From NCBI GenBank assembly GCA_011523195.1, contig WTHH01000355.1:1-7554 (forward strand): a stretch of 7,554 bases of DNA, written 5' to 3'. The notes beneath the pieces were generated by a model. It searched no databases. It saw only the letters and a program-made list of their open reading frames with translations, and had not been told where the DNA came from. A program made the position numbers and the translations under genes. Source of the DNA: Verrucomicrobiales bacterium. GTDB taxonomy: Bacteria; Verrucomicrobiota; Verrucomicrobiia; Limisphaerales; UBA1096. Shown here piece after piece: positions 1 to 6,231 of the stretch (its first letter is position 1; each line of letters starts with the position of its first letter).

Positions 1-32
1 GCGCGGTTTTGAAAGCGTCTGGACGGCCGCTG

Positions 33-1307
<1,275 letters not shown>

Positions 1308-1312
1308 AAAAA

Positions 1313-1329
1313 CCGCCCAACACGGGCGG
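1313..1329 (-). promoter_or_regulatory. Leader hairpin with T-run abutting the enolase start codon
   Basis: A perfect six-pair G+C stem (CCGCCC/GGGCGG, five-base loop) is followed on the minus strand by TTTTT and then directly by the enolase ATG at 1307. Out of context it would be read as an intrinsic terminator. However, the predicted eno transcription start lies at the stem's 5' edge, so it is more likely a structured 5' end of the eno mRNA. It could also end read-through from the MORN genes. The function is inferred; the stem itself is plain in the sequence. Confidence 0.5.
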
Positions 1330-1335
1330 CCGGGC

Positions 1336-1363
1336 ATAATAGGTTGGAATCCGCCTCCGTCAA
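1336..1363 (-). promoter_or_regulatory. Probable sigma70-type promoter of eno
   Basis: Read on the minus strand, TTGACG (1363-1358, 5 of 6 to the -35 consensus) is followed after 16 bases by TATTAT (1341-1336, 5 of 6 to the -10 consensus). Transcription would start near 1329, leaving a leader of about 22 bases before the enolase ATG at 1307. This is the best promoter match noticed in the window and lies where an eno promoter is expected. The -35 box falls inside a small imperfect inverted repeat (1351-1370, CCGCC/GGCGG arms), which could be an operator or chance. The call rests on sequence match only. Confidence 0.6.
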
Positions 1364-1381
1364 GCGGCGGTTTGAAGACGG

Positions 1382-1395
1382 CGCTTGGCCAAGCG
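1382..1395. repeat. Palindromic pair of the iterated octamer (intergenic)
   Basis: CGCTTGGCCAAGCG is a perfect 14-base palindrome made of two overlapping copies of CGCTTGGC in opposite orientation. It lies in the 102-base gap between the MORN lipoprotein stop (1410) and the enolase promoter. It has no T-run on either strand, so it is not an obvious terminator. It belongs to the window-wide octamer family described in the findings. Confidence 0.7.
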
Positions 1396-1409
1396 GGGGC
1401 GGACAAAGG

Positions 1410-2138
1410 CTATTTGACTGGGATCTTTTCGCCGGCCTCGTTCCACTTGGCCGTGGCGATGAACTTCCCATCCACCCAATTGCCCTCCTCTTTTATCTGC
1501 CCGTTCTTGTACCAGTATTTAGCTTCACCGTCGGCCCTGCCGTTTTTCATGTTCACTGCAGTCCTTATTAAGCCGTTGTCCCACCATGTTCTCCATCGTC
1601 CATCTTGTAGACCATTTTTGTAGTTACCATCTGCCGCTTTCCAACCCTCTTCCGACCAGCGCTTTACACGGCCGGTGTACGGCTCCGATTCACCGGGGAA
1701 ATGCCAGCGATTCTCGACCAATCTCAATACGTTTTCCTCCACGAACCGCTCCCTCAACGCGCTTCGGATGGCTGCGGTGGAGCGCGGCTCAACCGGTGGC
1801 GGTTTCGGAGCCGCCAAGTCTTCGGATAGCTTGATCTTCGGTTCAGTCGGGTCGGCGGGCTCAACCGTTGCGGGAGCCACGGCCACCGGGTCCTCTTCCG
1901 CAGGTGCTGTGCCGACATCAACCGTCGGCTCGGCCGGAGGCGGTGACACCGGAACGACGGGTTCCACCGGCTCCTCGGCAGGTGCTGTAGGCTCAGTCTG
2001 GGCAACCGGTTCGGGAGCAGCGGCGGGAGTGTTGATCTCGGCAACCGGCTCAGTCGGCGGCGCGGTTGCCGAGGTTTCCCCCGAGCCACATCCAACCAGC
2101 AGAGCTGCGCAAGCACATGAAATTGGCAAAAATCTCAT
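1410..2138 (-). CDS. MORN_2-repeat lipoprotein with Pro/Ala/Glu-rich linker
   Basis: Function unknown. The 242-residue product starts MRFLPISCACAALLVGC: a short type II signal peptide with lipobox LVGC and lipidated Cys17, so it should be anchored in a membrane facing the periplasm or outside. Residues about 22-120 are low-complexity and rich in Pro, Ala, Glu, Val and Thr, a typical extended linker. Residues about 150-240 hold MORN_2-type repeats (TGRVKRWSEEG, GNYKNGLQDGRWRTWWDNG, KNGRADGEAKYWYKNGQ, GNWVDGKF). In automatic annotation such proteins often become 'YwqK family antitoxin', but no toxin partner is visible and the signal peptide argues against a cytosolic antitoxin. The frame extends to TTG 2168; ATG 2138 is preferred because it places the signal peptide at the N-terminus. 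No clear Shine-Dalgarno site precedes it. It is the third of three related genes, with a 92-base gap after the second in which I see no confident promoter or terminator. Confidence 0.85.
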   Translation of the reverse strand: MRFLPISCACAALLVGCGSGETSATAPPTEPVAEINTPAAAPEPVAQTEPTAPAEEPVEPVVPVSPPPAEPTVDVGTAPAEEDPVAVAPATVEPADPTEPKIKLSEDLAAPKPPPVEPRSTAAIRSALRERFVEENVLRLVENRWHFPGESEPYTGRVKRWSEEGWKAADGNYKNGLQDGRWRTWWDNGLIRTAVNMKNGRADGEAKYWYKNGQIKEEGNWVDGKFIATAKWNEAGEKIPVK

Positions 2139-2230
2139 GCGGAGAAAATCAACGAGACGCCTGTTCAAATCAAGGCTGTATCTCCAAAAAGAAACAGTAC
2201 CCCGCCAAAACGTACGGGCTGTCAGCCGGG

Positions 2231-2854
2231 CTACTTGCCGATGGTCGATTTGTGATAGTCACTGGCAGACCCACCGCCGGGCAGACCGATGGAGCCGCCA
2301 TCGAAGCCGCCACCACTGCCGCCCAAGTATCCCATCGCTCCCTGTGAATCCCCAGCTGATTGCAACCAATCGGATTGTCTCCTCTCTTTATTAATTCGCC
2401 TGTGGAGCTTGGCCAAATACACGCTGTGCGGGATGACTTCGCCGTCCTCTAAATAGTAGACGATATTACCCGCCTTGCCCTTAGTGTACGTGGAAGTCAT
2501 CTCCTTATGCCCGTTGAAATACCATTGGCCCCAGTCGCCATCGCGTTCGCCGTTCTTGTACTGGCCCTTCAAGTGGAGGAGATCCTTCACCGCACGCCAT
2601 TGGGTGTATTCGCCGTGACGAGCTCCCTCCTTCATGTGCCCCACACAGGCCAGCTCTCCATTGGCATACCACGCCGTGTGTGTGCCGGTGTGGGGTTTGT
2701 CTTGACCAGCGGCGTAATAGAGGCCGTTCGCCTTCTTTTCCAGCTTGGGCTCGTACCGCGTGACCTTTTGCTTGTTCGCAGCGAATTCGGTCGACGCACA
2801 CCCGGCGCCCATGACTGCAGTCCCCGCCAACAGGAAGAGATGAATGGGGTTCAT
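2231..2854 (-). CDS. MORN_2-repeat lipoprotein with Gly-rich C-terminal tail
   Basis: Function unknown. The 207-residue product begins MNPIHLFLLAGTAVMGAGC. It is a likely lipoprotein signal with Cys19 as lipid site, although the lipobox (GAGC) lacks the usual Leu at -3. Residues about 43-140 contain MORN_2-type repeats (NGLYYAAG, TGTHTAWYANGELACVGHMKEG, GEYTQW, GQYKNGERDGDWGQWYFNG). The NGLYYAAG opening closely resembles DGLYYKAG in the upstream gene, so the two are probably paralogues. A basic segment (149-160) is followed by a Gly/Ser-rich tail (about 172-197, including GGSGGGFDGGS) absent from its neighbours. ATG 2854 lies ten bases after the upstream stop, with weak GGTGA spacing, so the two genes look co-transcribed. 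The same frame runs on to 3040 inside the upstream gene, but that extension is a basic shadow sequence and is rejected. A regulatory or envelope role is possible; nothing here decides it. Confidence 0.85.
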   Translation of the reverse strand: MNPIHLFLLAGTAVMGAGCASTEFAANKQKVTRYEPKLEKKANGLYYAAGQDKPHTGTHTAWYANGELACVGHMKEGARHGEYTQWRAVKDLLHLKGQYKNGERDGDWGQWYFNGHKEMTSTYTKGKAGNIVYYLEDGEVIPHSVYLAKLHRRINKERRQSDWLQSAGDSQGAMGYLGGSGGGFDGGSIGLPGGGSASDYHKSTIGK

Positions 2855-2864
2855 GTCATCACCA

Positions 2865-3311
2865 TTATTCTTTTTTGGGTTCTTGTTTTGCTTCTGGTGC
2901 TTTAGTAGGTGCTGAAGCGGAATCTGCCTTGTCGGGTGTCTGGGTCGCGGTTGGGTCGGTCGGCGCCTGCTTGACGCCATCGAAGTACGTGAATTTCTCG
3001 ACCTGCTTGCCCGTCTCGTCGTACTGCACCCAGTCGCCATCCTGTTTGCCGTCCTTGTAGTTGCCCTCCCAGTGTAATTGGCCGTTGGCGTGCCACTTTT
3101 TCCACGGGCCGGTGGGTTTGCCTTCGCTGATCTGCCCCTCCTGTGCCTTGGTTCCGTTGGGGTGAAAGACGGTACCGGGGCCGGTGTAAACGTTCGTCTC
3201 CCCGGCCTTGTAATACAGCCCGTCGTCGCCGCGTTTCACGCCGACTTTGCTAGGCTTAAGTTGCAGGAAAACCACGGCCGCAATGGCCAAAACTAAGAGA
3301 ATCCATTTCAT
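2865..3311 (-). CDS. Membrane-anchored MORN_2-repeat protein
   Basis: Function unknown. The 148-residue product opens with one hydrophobic segment (residues 3-18, WILLVLAIAAVVFLQL) after MK. It acts as a signal-anchor or signal peptide; there is no lipobox Cys, unlike the two downstream relatives. Residues about 29-113 hold MORN_2-type repeats: DGLYYKAG, YTGPGTVFHPNGTKAQEGQ, TGPWKKWHANGQLHWEGNY, KDGKQDGDWVQYDETG. The last 35 residues are polar and rich in Pro, Ala, Lys, Thr and Glu. The protein is therefore a short repeat module held at the membrane with its repeats most likely in the periplasm. It is the first gene of the minus-strand MORN set and is divergent from the SDR gene. ATG 3311 is the natural start; no Shine-Dalgarno sequence is evident. 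The repeats suggest protein or surface binding in general terms only. Confidence 0.85.
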   Translation of the reverse strand: MKWILLVLAIAAVVFLQLKPSKVGVKRGDDGLYYKAGETNVYTGPGTVFHPNGTKAQEGQISEGKPTGPWKKWHANGQLHWEGNYKDGKQDGDWVQYDETGKQVEKFTYFDGVKQAPTDPTATQTPDKADSASAPTKAPEAKQEPKKE

Positions 3312-3320
3312 GAGCGGCGA

Positions 3321-3349
3321 ACAATACGTCTGTTTTTAAAGCCGTGCAA
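3321..3349 (-). promoter_or_regulatory. Weak candidate promoter for the MORN gene set
   Basis: On the minus strand TTGCAC (3349-3344, 3 of 6 to -35) and TATTGT (3326-3321, 4 of 6 to -10) are separated by 17 bases in a locally A+T-rich stretch. A start about seven bases downstream would fall at roughly 3314, only three bases before ATG 3311, giving an almost leaderless mRNA. The match is weak and could be chance. It fits the lack of a Shine-Dalgarno site at that start. Confidence 0.25.
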
Positions 3350-3367
3350 ACGTAAAAAAGTCACCAT

Positions 3368-3383
3368 GGCCAAGCGCTTGGCC
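3368..3383. repeat. Perfect 16-base palindrome in the divergent intergenic region
   Basis: GGCCAAGCGCTTGGCC is a perfect palindrome containing two overlapping, oppositely oriented copies of the iterated octamer. It lies between the divergent MORN gene (start 3311) and SDR gene (start 3435). A dimeric regulator could bind such a site, but because the same word recurs throughout the window, including inside genes, membership in the genome-wide repeat family is the simpler reading. Confidence 0.7.
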
Positions 3384-3416
3384 GGAGTGGATTTTCCTTC
3401 AACCAAACGATCGGCT

Positions 3417-3423
3417 GGTGGAG
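3417..3423 (+). promoter_or_regulatory. Probable ribosome binding site of the SDR gene
   Basis: GGTGGAG lies 11 bases before ATG 3435. The match to the anti-Shine-Dalgarno is partial and the spacing is slightly long. It supports 3435 over the upstream in-frame ATG 3366, which has no purine-rich site in front of it. Confidence 0.45.
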
Positions 3424-3434
3424 ACTGCGCGGCC

Positions 3435-4247
3435 ATGTCGGAAAACTTGTTTGATTTGACCGGAGAGGTTGCGGTGGTGATTGGTGCCACCGGAGCACTA
3501 GGAGGGGCTTGCGCGATGGCGATGGCCGGAGCCGGGGCGAAGATTGCTGTGGTGGGCCGCAGCGCCGAGCGCGGCGAGGCGCGTGTGAAGGAGATCACCG
3601 ATGCCGGAGGCCAGGCACAGTTTTTCAGCTGCGACGCGATGGATCCCGCCAGCCTTGCGTCGTGCCACGAGGCGCTTGGCCAAGCGCTTGGCTCGCCGAC
3701 TGTGCTGCTCAATGCCGCAGGCGGCAACGATCCGGACGCGACGGTAACTCCGGAGATGCCGTTTGAAAACATCCCTCAACCGGCCTGGACCAAGGTGTTC
3801 GACCTGAACCTCGTCGGCGGATTTCTGCTGCCGTGCCAGGAGTTTGGACCTGCGATGTGCGAGCGCGGCAAGGGCAGCATTATCAACATCGCCAGCGTCA
3901 CCTCGCACCTGCCCCTCTCGAAGGTGATCGCCTACTCCGCCTCCAAGGCGGCCGTGCTGAGCGCCACCCGATTTCTCGCCCGCGAGTGGGCCACGAAAGG
4001 CGTGCGCGTGAACAGCATCACGCCCGGGTTTTTCCCGGCGGAACAAAACAAGAAGTTGCTTTTCAATGAGGATGGTACGCCAAGCGACCGGGCGAAATCG
4101 ATTTTCGGCCACACGCCAATGGGCCGTTTCGGCGACCCAAGCGAGCTGGCCGGTGCGGCGGTTTATCTGGCCAGCGAAAAGGCGGCGAGCTTCGTGAACG
4201 GCTCCGACATCGTGGTCGACGGCGGATTCCTCAGCCAAACCATCTGA
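3435..4247 (+). CDS. SDR-family NAD(P)-dependent oxidoreductase, sugar-acid type
   Basis: A cytosolic short-chain dehydrogenase/reductase of 270 residues, the usual length. The cofactor motif is the variant GATGALGG (17-24), followed by NAAGGND (93-99), catalytic Asn125, Ser154 (NIAS) and the YxxxK pair Tyr167/Lys171 (YSASK). The C-terminal half, with NSITPGFFPAEQN, HTPMGRFGDPSEL, ASFVNG and VDGGF, resembles the SDR branch often annotated as D-mannonate/fructuronate oxidoreductase. That suggests reversible oxidation of a sugar acid, but the substrate cannot be read from sequence. ATG 3435 is chosen because the protein then begins just before the Rossmann fold; the frame runs back to ATG 3366, adding 23 unlike residues and covering a repeat palindrome. 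Codons 79-86 lie on a triple overlap of the iterated octamer. The next gene starts six bases after the stop in the same frame, so the two are almost certainly one operon. Confidence 0.93.
   Translation: MSENLFDLTGEVAVVIGATGALGGACAMAMAGAGAKIAVVGRSAERGEARVKEITDAGGQAQFFSCDAMDPASLASCHEALGQALGSPTVLLNAAGGNDPDATVTPEMPFENIPQPAWTKVFDLNLVGGFLLPCQEFGPAMCERGKGSIINIASVTSHLPLSKVIAYSASKAAVLSATRFLAREWATKGVRVNSITPGFFPAEQNKKLLFNEDGTPSDRAKSIFGHTPMGRFGDPSELAGAAVYLASEKAASFVNGSDIVVDGGFLSQTI
3673..3692. repeat. Three overlapping copies of the iterated octamer inside the SDR gene
   Basis: CGCTTGGCCAAGCGCTTGGC contains the octamer three times in alternating orientation, each overlapping the next by two bases. It encodes a degenerate ALGQALG repeat in the SDR. 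Such tight packing within coding sequence is striking and shows that the word is tolerated or favoured at the DNA level. Confidence 0.7.
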
Positions 4248-4253
4248 CGCACC

Positions 4254-5525
4254 GTGGGGGTCTTTTCCAAAAAAGTATCCGAAGGCAGCCTGCTCACCGA
4301 TGAGCAGGCGGTCGAGGTCGTGGCCAAGGCGATGCCGGAGGAGGAGTTCCGCGGTCGCAAGGTGTTGCTCATTGTCCCCGATGCCACGCGCACGGCGCCG
4401 GTGGGGACGATGTTTAAGGCGATCCACGAGCAAGTCGGGGGTGTCTCGGCAGCGATCGATGTCATGATCGCGCTGGGCACGCATCAAGCCATGAGCGAGG
4501 CGGCGATCGAGCAACGGCTGGAGATCACGCACGACGAGCGCACCGGCCAATACGCTGCGGTGCAGTTTTTCAATCACGCGTGGGACGACCCCAGCGCGCT
4601 CAAAAACATCGGCACCATTTCCGCTGACGAAATCAGCGACCTCAGCGGCGGATTGTTTGAGATGGACGTACCGGTGGAGGTCAATGCCAAGCTGTTCGAC
4701 TACGATCACATCGTGATCATCGGGCCGGTTTTCCCGCACGAGGTGGTCGGCTTTTCCGGCGGCAACAAATACCTCTTCCCCGGCGTCGCCGGGCCGCAGG
4801 TACTGAACTTTTTCCACTGGCTCGGCGCCGTGATCACCACCCCAAAAATCATCGGCCACAAGTGGACGCCAGTGCGCAAGGTAGTCGACCGCGCCGGTGC
4901 AATGGTGAAGATTCCTAAGCTCGCCTTTTGCATGGTCATCGAGAGCGACGGCATGAGCGGCCTGTTTGCCGGGCCAGTTGAGGAGGCGTGGCCCGCGGCC
5001 GCCGACCTTTCCTCCGAACGTCACACGCGGACGATGGAAAAGCCATTCCACACGATCCTCGCCTGTGCGCCGGAGATGTACGACGAGCTTTGGACCGCCG
5101 GCAAATGTATGTACAAGCTCGAGCCGGTACTGGCCGACGGCGGCGAGCTGATCATTTACGCGCCGCACATCAGCGATGTCTGCATCGCGCACGGCGAAAC
5201 GATCGAGAAAGTCGGCTACCATTGCCGCGACTATTTCCTCAAACAATGGGATCAATTCAAGGACATGCCGTGGGGTGCGTTGGCGCACTGCGTGCATGTG
5301 AAGGGGTTGGGCACCTACGAAAACGGGGTGGAGACGCCACGCGCCGAGGTCACGCTGGCCACCCAAATCCCCGAGGCCAAGTGCAGACAAATAAACCTTG
5401 GCTACCGCGATCCCGCGACGATTAACCCGGAGGATTTTGCCAACCGCGAGGACGAAGGCATCCTGCTCGTCCCCCACGCCGGCGAACGCCTGTTCCGTTT
5501 GGCCAACCCACCCGCCTGGGCATAG
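4254..5525 (+). CDS. LarA/DUF2088-family nickel-pincer hydroxyacid racemase or epimerase
   Basis: A 423-residue homologue of lactate racemase LarA, whose superfamily racemises or epimerises 2-hydroxy acids using a nickel-pincer nucleotide. Visible motifs are PDATRTAP (Asp43, Arg46), GTHQAMS (His77), PHEVVGFSGGNKYLFPG (His162, Lys172) and NFFHWLG (His188). These match LarA catalytic His108 and His174, cofactor-tethering Lys184 and nickel-ligand His200 of Lactiplantibacillus plantarum, with identical spacing for the last three (10 and 16 residues). Lys284 in TAGK probably matches Lys298. All key residues are present, so activity is plausible. The substrate is unknown; the neighbouring SDR favours a sugar acid or similar rather than lactate. 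The start is GTG 4254, without a Shine-Dalgarno site and in frame with the SDR stop six bases earlier, so translation probably depends on coupling. Cofactor genes larB, larC and larE are not in the window. An annotation of just 'DUF2088 protein' would be the cautious alternative. Confidence 0.88.
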   Translation: MGVFSKKVSEGSLLTDEQAVEVVAKAMPEEEFRGRKVLLIVPDATRTAPVGTMFKAIHEQVGGVSAAIDVMIALGTHQAMSEAAIEQRLEITHDERTGQYAAVQFFNHAWDDPSALKNIGTISADEISDLSGGLFEMDVPVEVNAKLFDYDHIVIIGPVFPHEVVGFSGGNKYLFPGVAGPQVLNFFHWLGAVITTPKIIGHKWTPVRKVVDRAGAMVKIPKLAFCMVIESDGMSGLFAGPVEEAWPAAADLSSERHTRTMEKPFHTILACAPEMYDELWTAGKCMYKLEPVLADGGELIIYAPHISDVCIAHGETIEKVGYHCRDYFLKQWDQFKDMPWGALAHCVHVKGLGTYENGVETPRAEVTLATQIPEAKCRQINLGYRDPATINPEDFANREDEGILLVPHAGERLFRLANPPAWA

Positions 5526-5552
5526 CGCTTGGCCTGTTTGGGATGAGGTTTA

Positions 5553-5620
5553 CGGACTCGCAGGCTCGCCCCCCCATCTTCAGCCAAGCGCAAAAATAGA
5601 GGGACGAGCCAGCGAGTCCG
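5553..5620. terminator. Long imperfect hairpin between convergent genes; possible bidirectional terminator or REP-like element
   Basis: Arms 5553-5572 and 5601-5620 pair at 18 of 20 positions, with mismatches at 5562/5611 and 5569/5604, around a 28-base loop. The hairpin fills most of the 103-base gap between the LarA-homologue stop (5525) and the carbonic anhydrase stop (5631-5629 on the minus strand). Its position suits a terminator for both transcripts, but no U-run follows on either strand. The loop contains one octamer copy (5583-5590), and an opposite copy (5526-5533) lies just outside. It could alternatively be a dispersed repeat of REP type. Confidence 0.5.
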
Positions 5621-5628
5621 GTTTGTAG

Positions 5629-6231
5629 CTAGAGGAATTCCACCCGGCCGGTGCTCAACGAATATTGTGCGCCGACGATCTCGAGGCCGCCATTTTGCAC
5701 TTGGCATGAGAGGATGTCGGAGCCGGCGCGGAGTTGCTCGACTGATTGGCGGATGTTCGCCTGCACGGCGCGCTGGAGCAACGCGGCCTCGTCCACGTCC
5801 CCGCCCATTAACGGCTCCACCGCCGGGCGAACCCGGTCGACAATCGCGCTGAGGTTTGGTGACCGATCTTCGCTTGGCTGTCGCAGCTCGCTGATTGTCG
5901 CCGAGACGGCGCCGCAATTCTGGTGCCCCAACACCACGACCAGTCGCGTGCCGAACTGGGACGTGGCGTACTCGATGCTGCCGATCTGCGATGGCGCGAC
6001 GATGTTGCCGGCCACGCGGATGACAAACAGGTGGCCGAGGCTGAAGTCAAAAACAATCTCCGATGGCACGCGCGAGTCAGAGCAGCCGAGGATAATCGCG
6101 AACGGCTCCTGACCGGACGCCAGCTCGCTGCGGCGCTCCCGATTCGACAGCGACTCCAGCAGCGGACTGCCGGAGAAGAATCGTTCGTTGCCCTCCTTCA
6201 GCCGGACGATGGCTTCCTGTGCGGAAATCAT
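5629..6231 (-). CDS. Beta-class carbonic anhydrase
   Basis: Catalyses reversible hydration of carbon dioxide to bicarbonate in the cytosol, supplying carboxylases and balancing pH. The 200-residue product has the expected zinc site: Cys50, Asp52 and Arg54 in CSDSRVP, His103 and Cys106 in GHQNCGAV. It also has the family RVAGN motif (72-76). The N-terminal ISAQEAIVRLKEGNERF is typical. Length is normal for a small bacterial beta-carbonic anhydrase and nothing is missing. The start ATG 6231 overlaps the aminopeptidase stop in an ATGA junction and has the clearest Shine-Dalgarno site in the window, so it is chosen over an in-frame extension to 6363, which is a basic shadow of the aminopeptidase. 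Overlap and shared strand indicate one operon with translational coupling. The link to the aminopeptidase appears to be positional; no shared pathway is evident. Convergent with the LarA homologue, separated by the hairpin. Confidence 0.96.
   Translation of the reverse strand: MISAQEAIVRLKEGNERFFSGSPLLESLSNRERRSELASGQEPFAIILGCSDSRVPSEIVFDFSLGHLFVIRVAGNIVAPSQIGSIEYATSQFGTRLVVVLGHQNCGAVSATISELRQPSEDRSPNLSAIVDRVRPAVEPLMGGDVDEAALLQRAVQANIRQSVEQLRAGSDILSCQVQNGGLEIVGAQYSLSTGRVEFL

Noticed and set aside
1..32. Possible eno terminator at the left edge
   Set aside because: Only 32 bases are available and they show no convincing stem with a T-run on the minus strand.
1313..1329. Reading the stem plus T-run purely as the MORN operon terminator
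   Set aside because: The T-run abuts the enolase ATG and the best promoter starts transcription at the stem, so a leader element fits better; a terminator role is not excluded.
1308..1406. N-terminal extension of enolase to TTG 1406
   Set aside because: The added 33 residues do not resemble enolase and would be encoded across the promoter and leader hairpin.
1675..2394. A 239-residue plus-strand open frame rich in Gly, Ser, Ala and Thr
   Set aside because: It is the antisense reading of the Pro/Ala/Glu linker of the MORN lipoprotein; the repetition is inherited from that linker.
1410..3311. Naming the MORN proteins as YwqK-type antitoxins of a toxin-antitoxin system
   Set aside because: No toxin-like partner is encoded nearby and all three have export or membrane-anchoring signals.
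3366..3434. Upstream ATG for the SDR at 3366
   Set aside because: The 23 extra residues precede the normal SDR N-terminus, cover a palindromic repeat, and have no ribosome binding site in front, whereas 3435 has GGTGGAG.
3498..5477. A 659-residue open frame on the minus strand opposite the SDR and LarA homologue
   Set aside because: It is antisense to two genes with intact catalytic motifs. Its product is rich in Arg, His, Ala and Leu without any recognisable motif, as expected from the codon-position bias of GC-rich genes.
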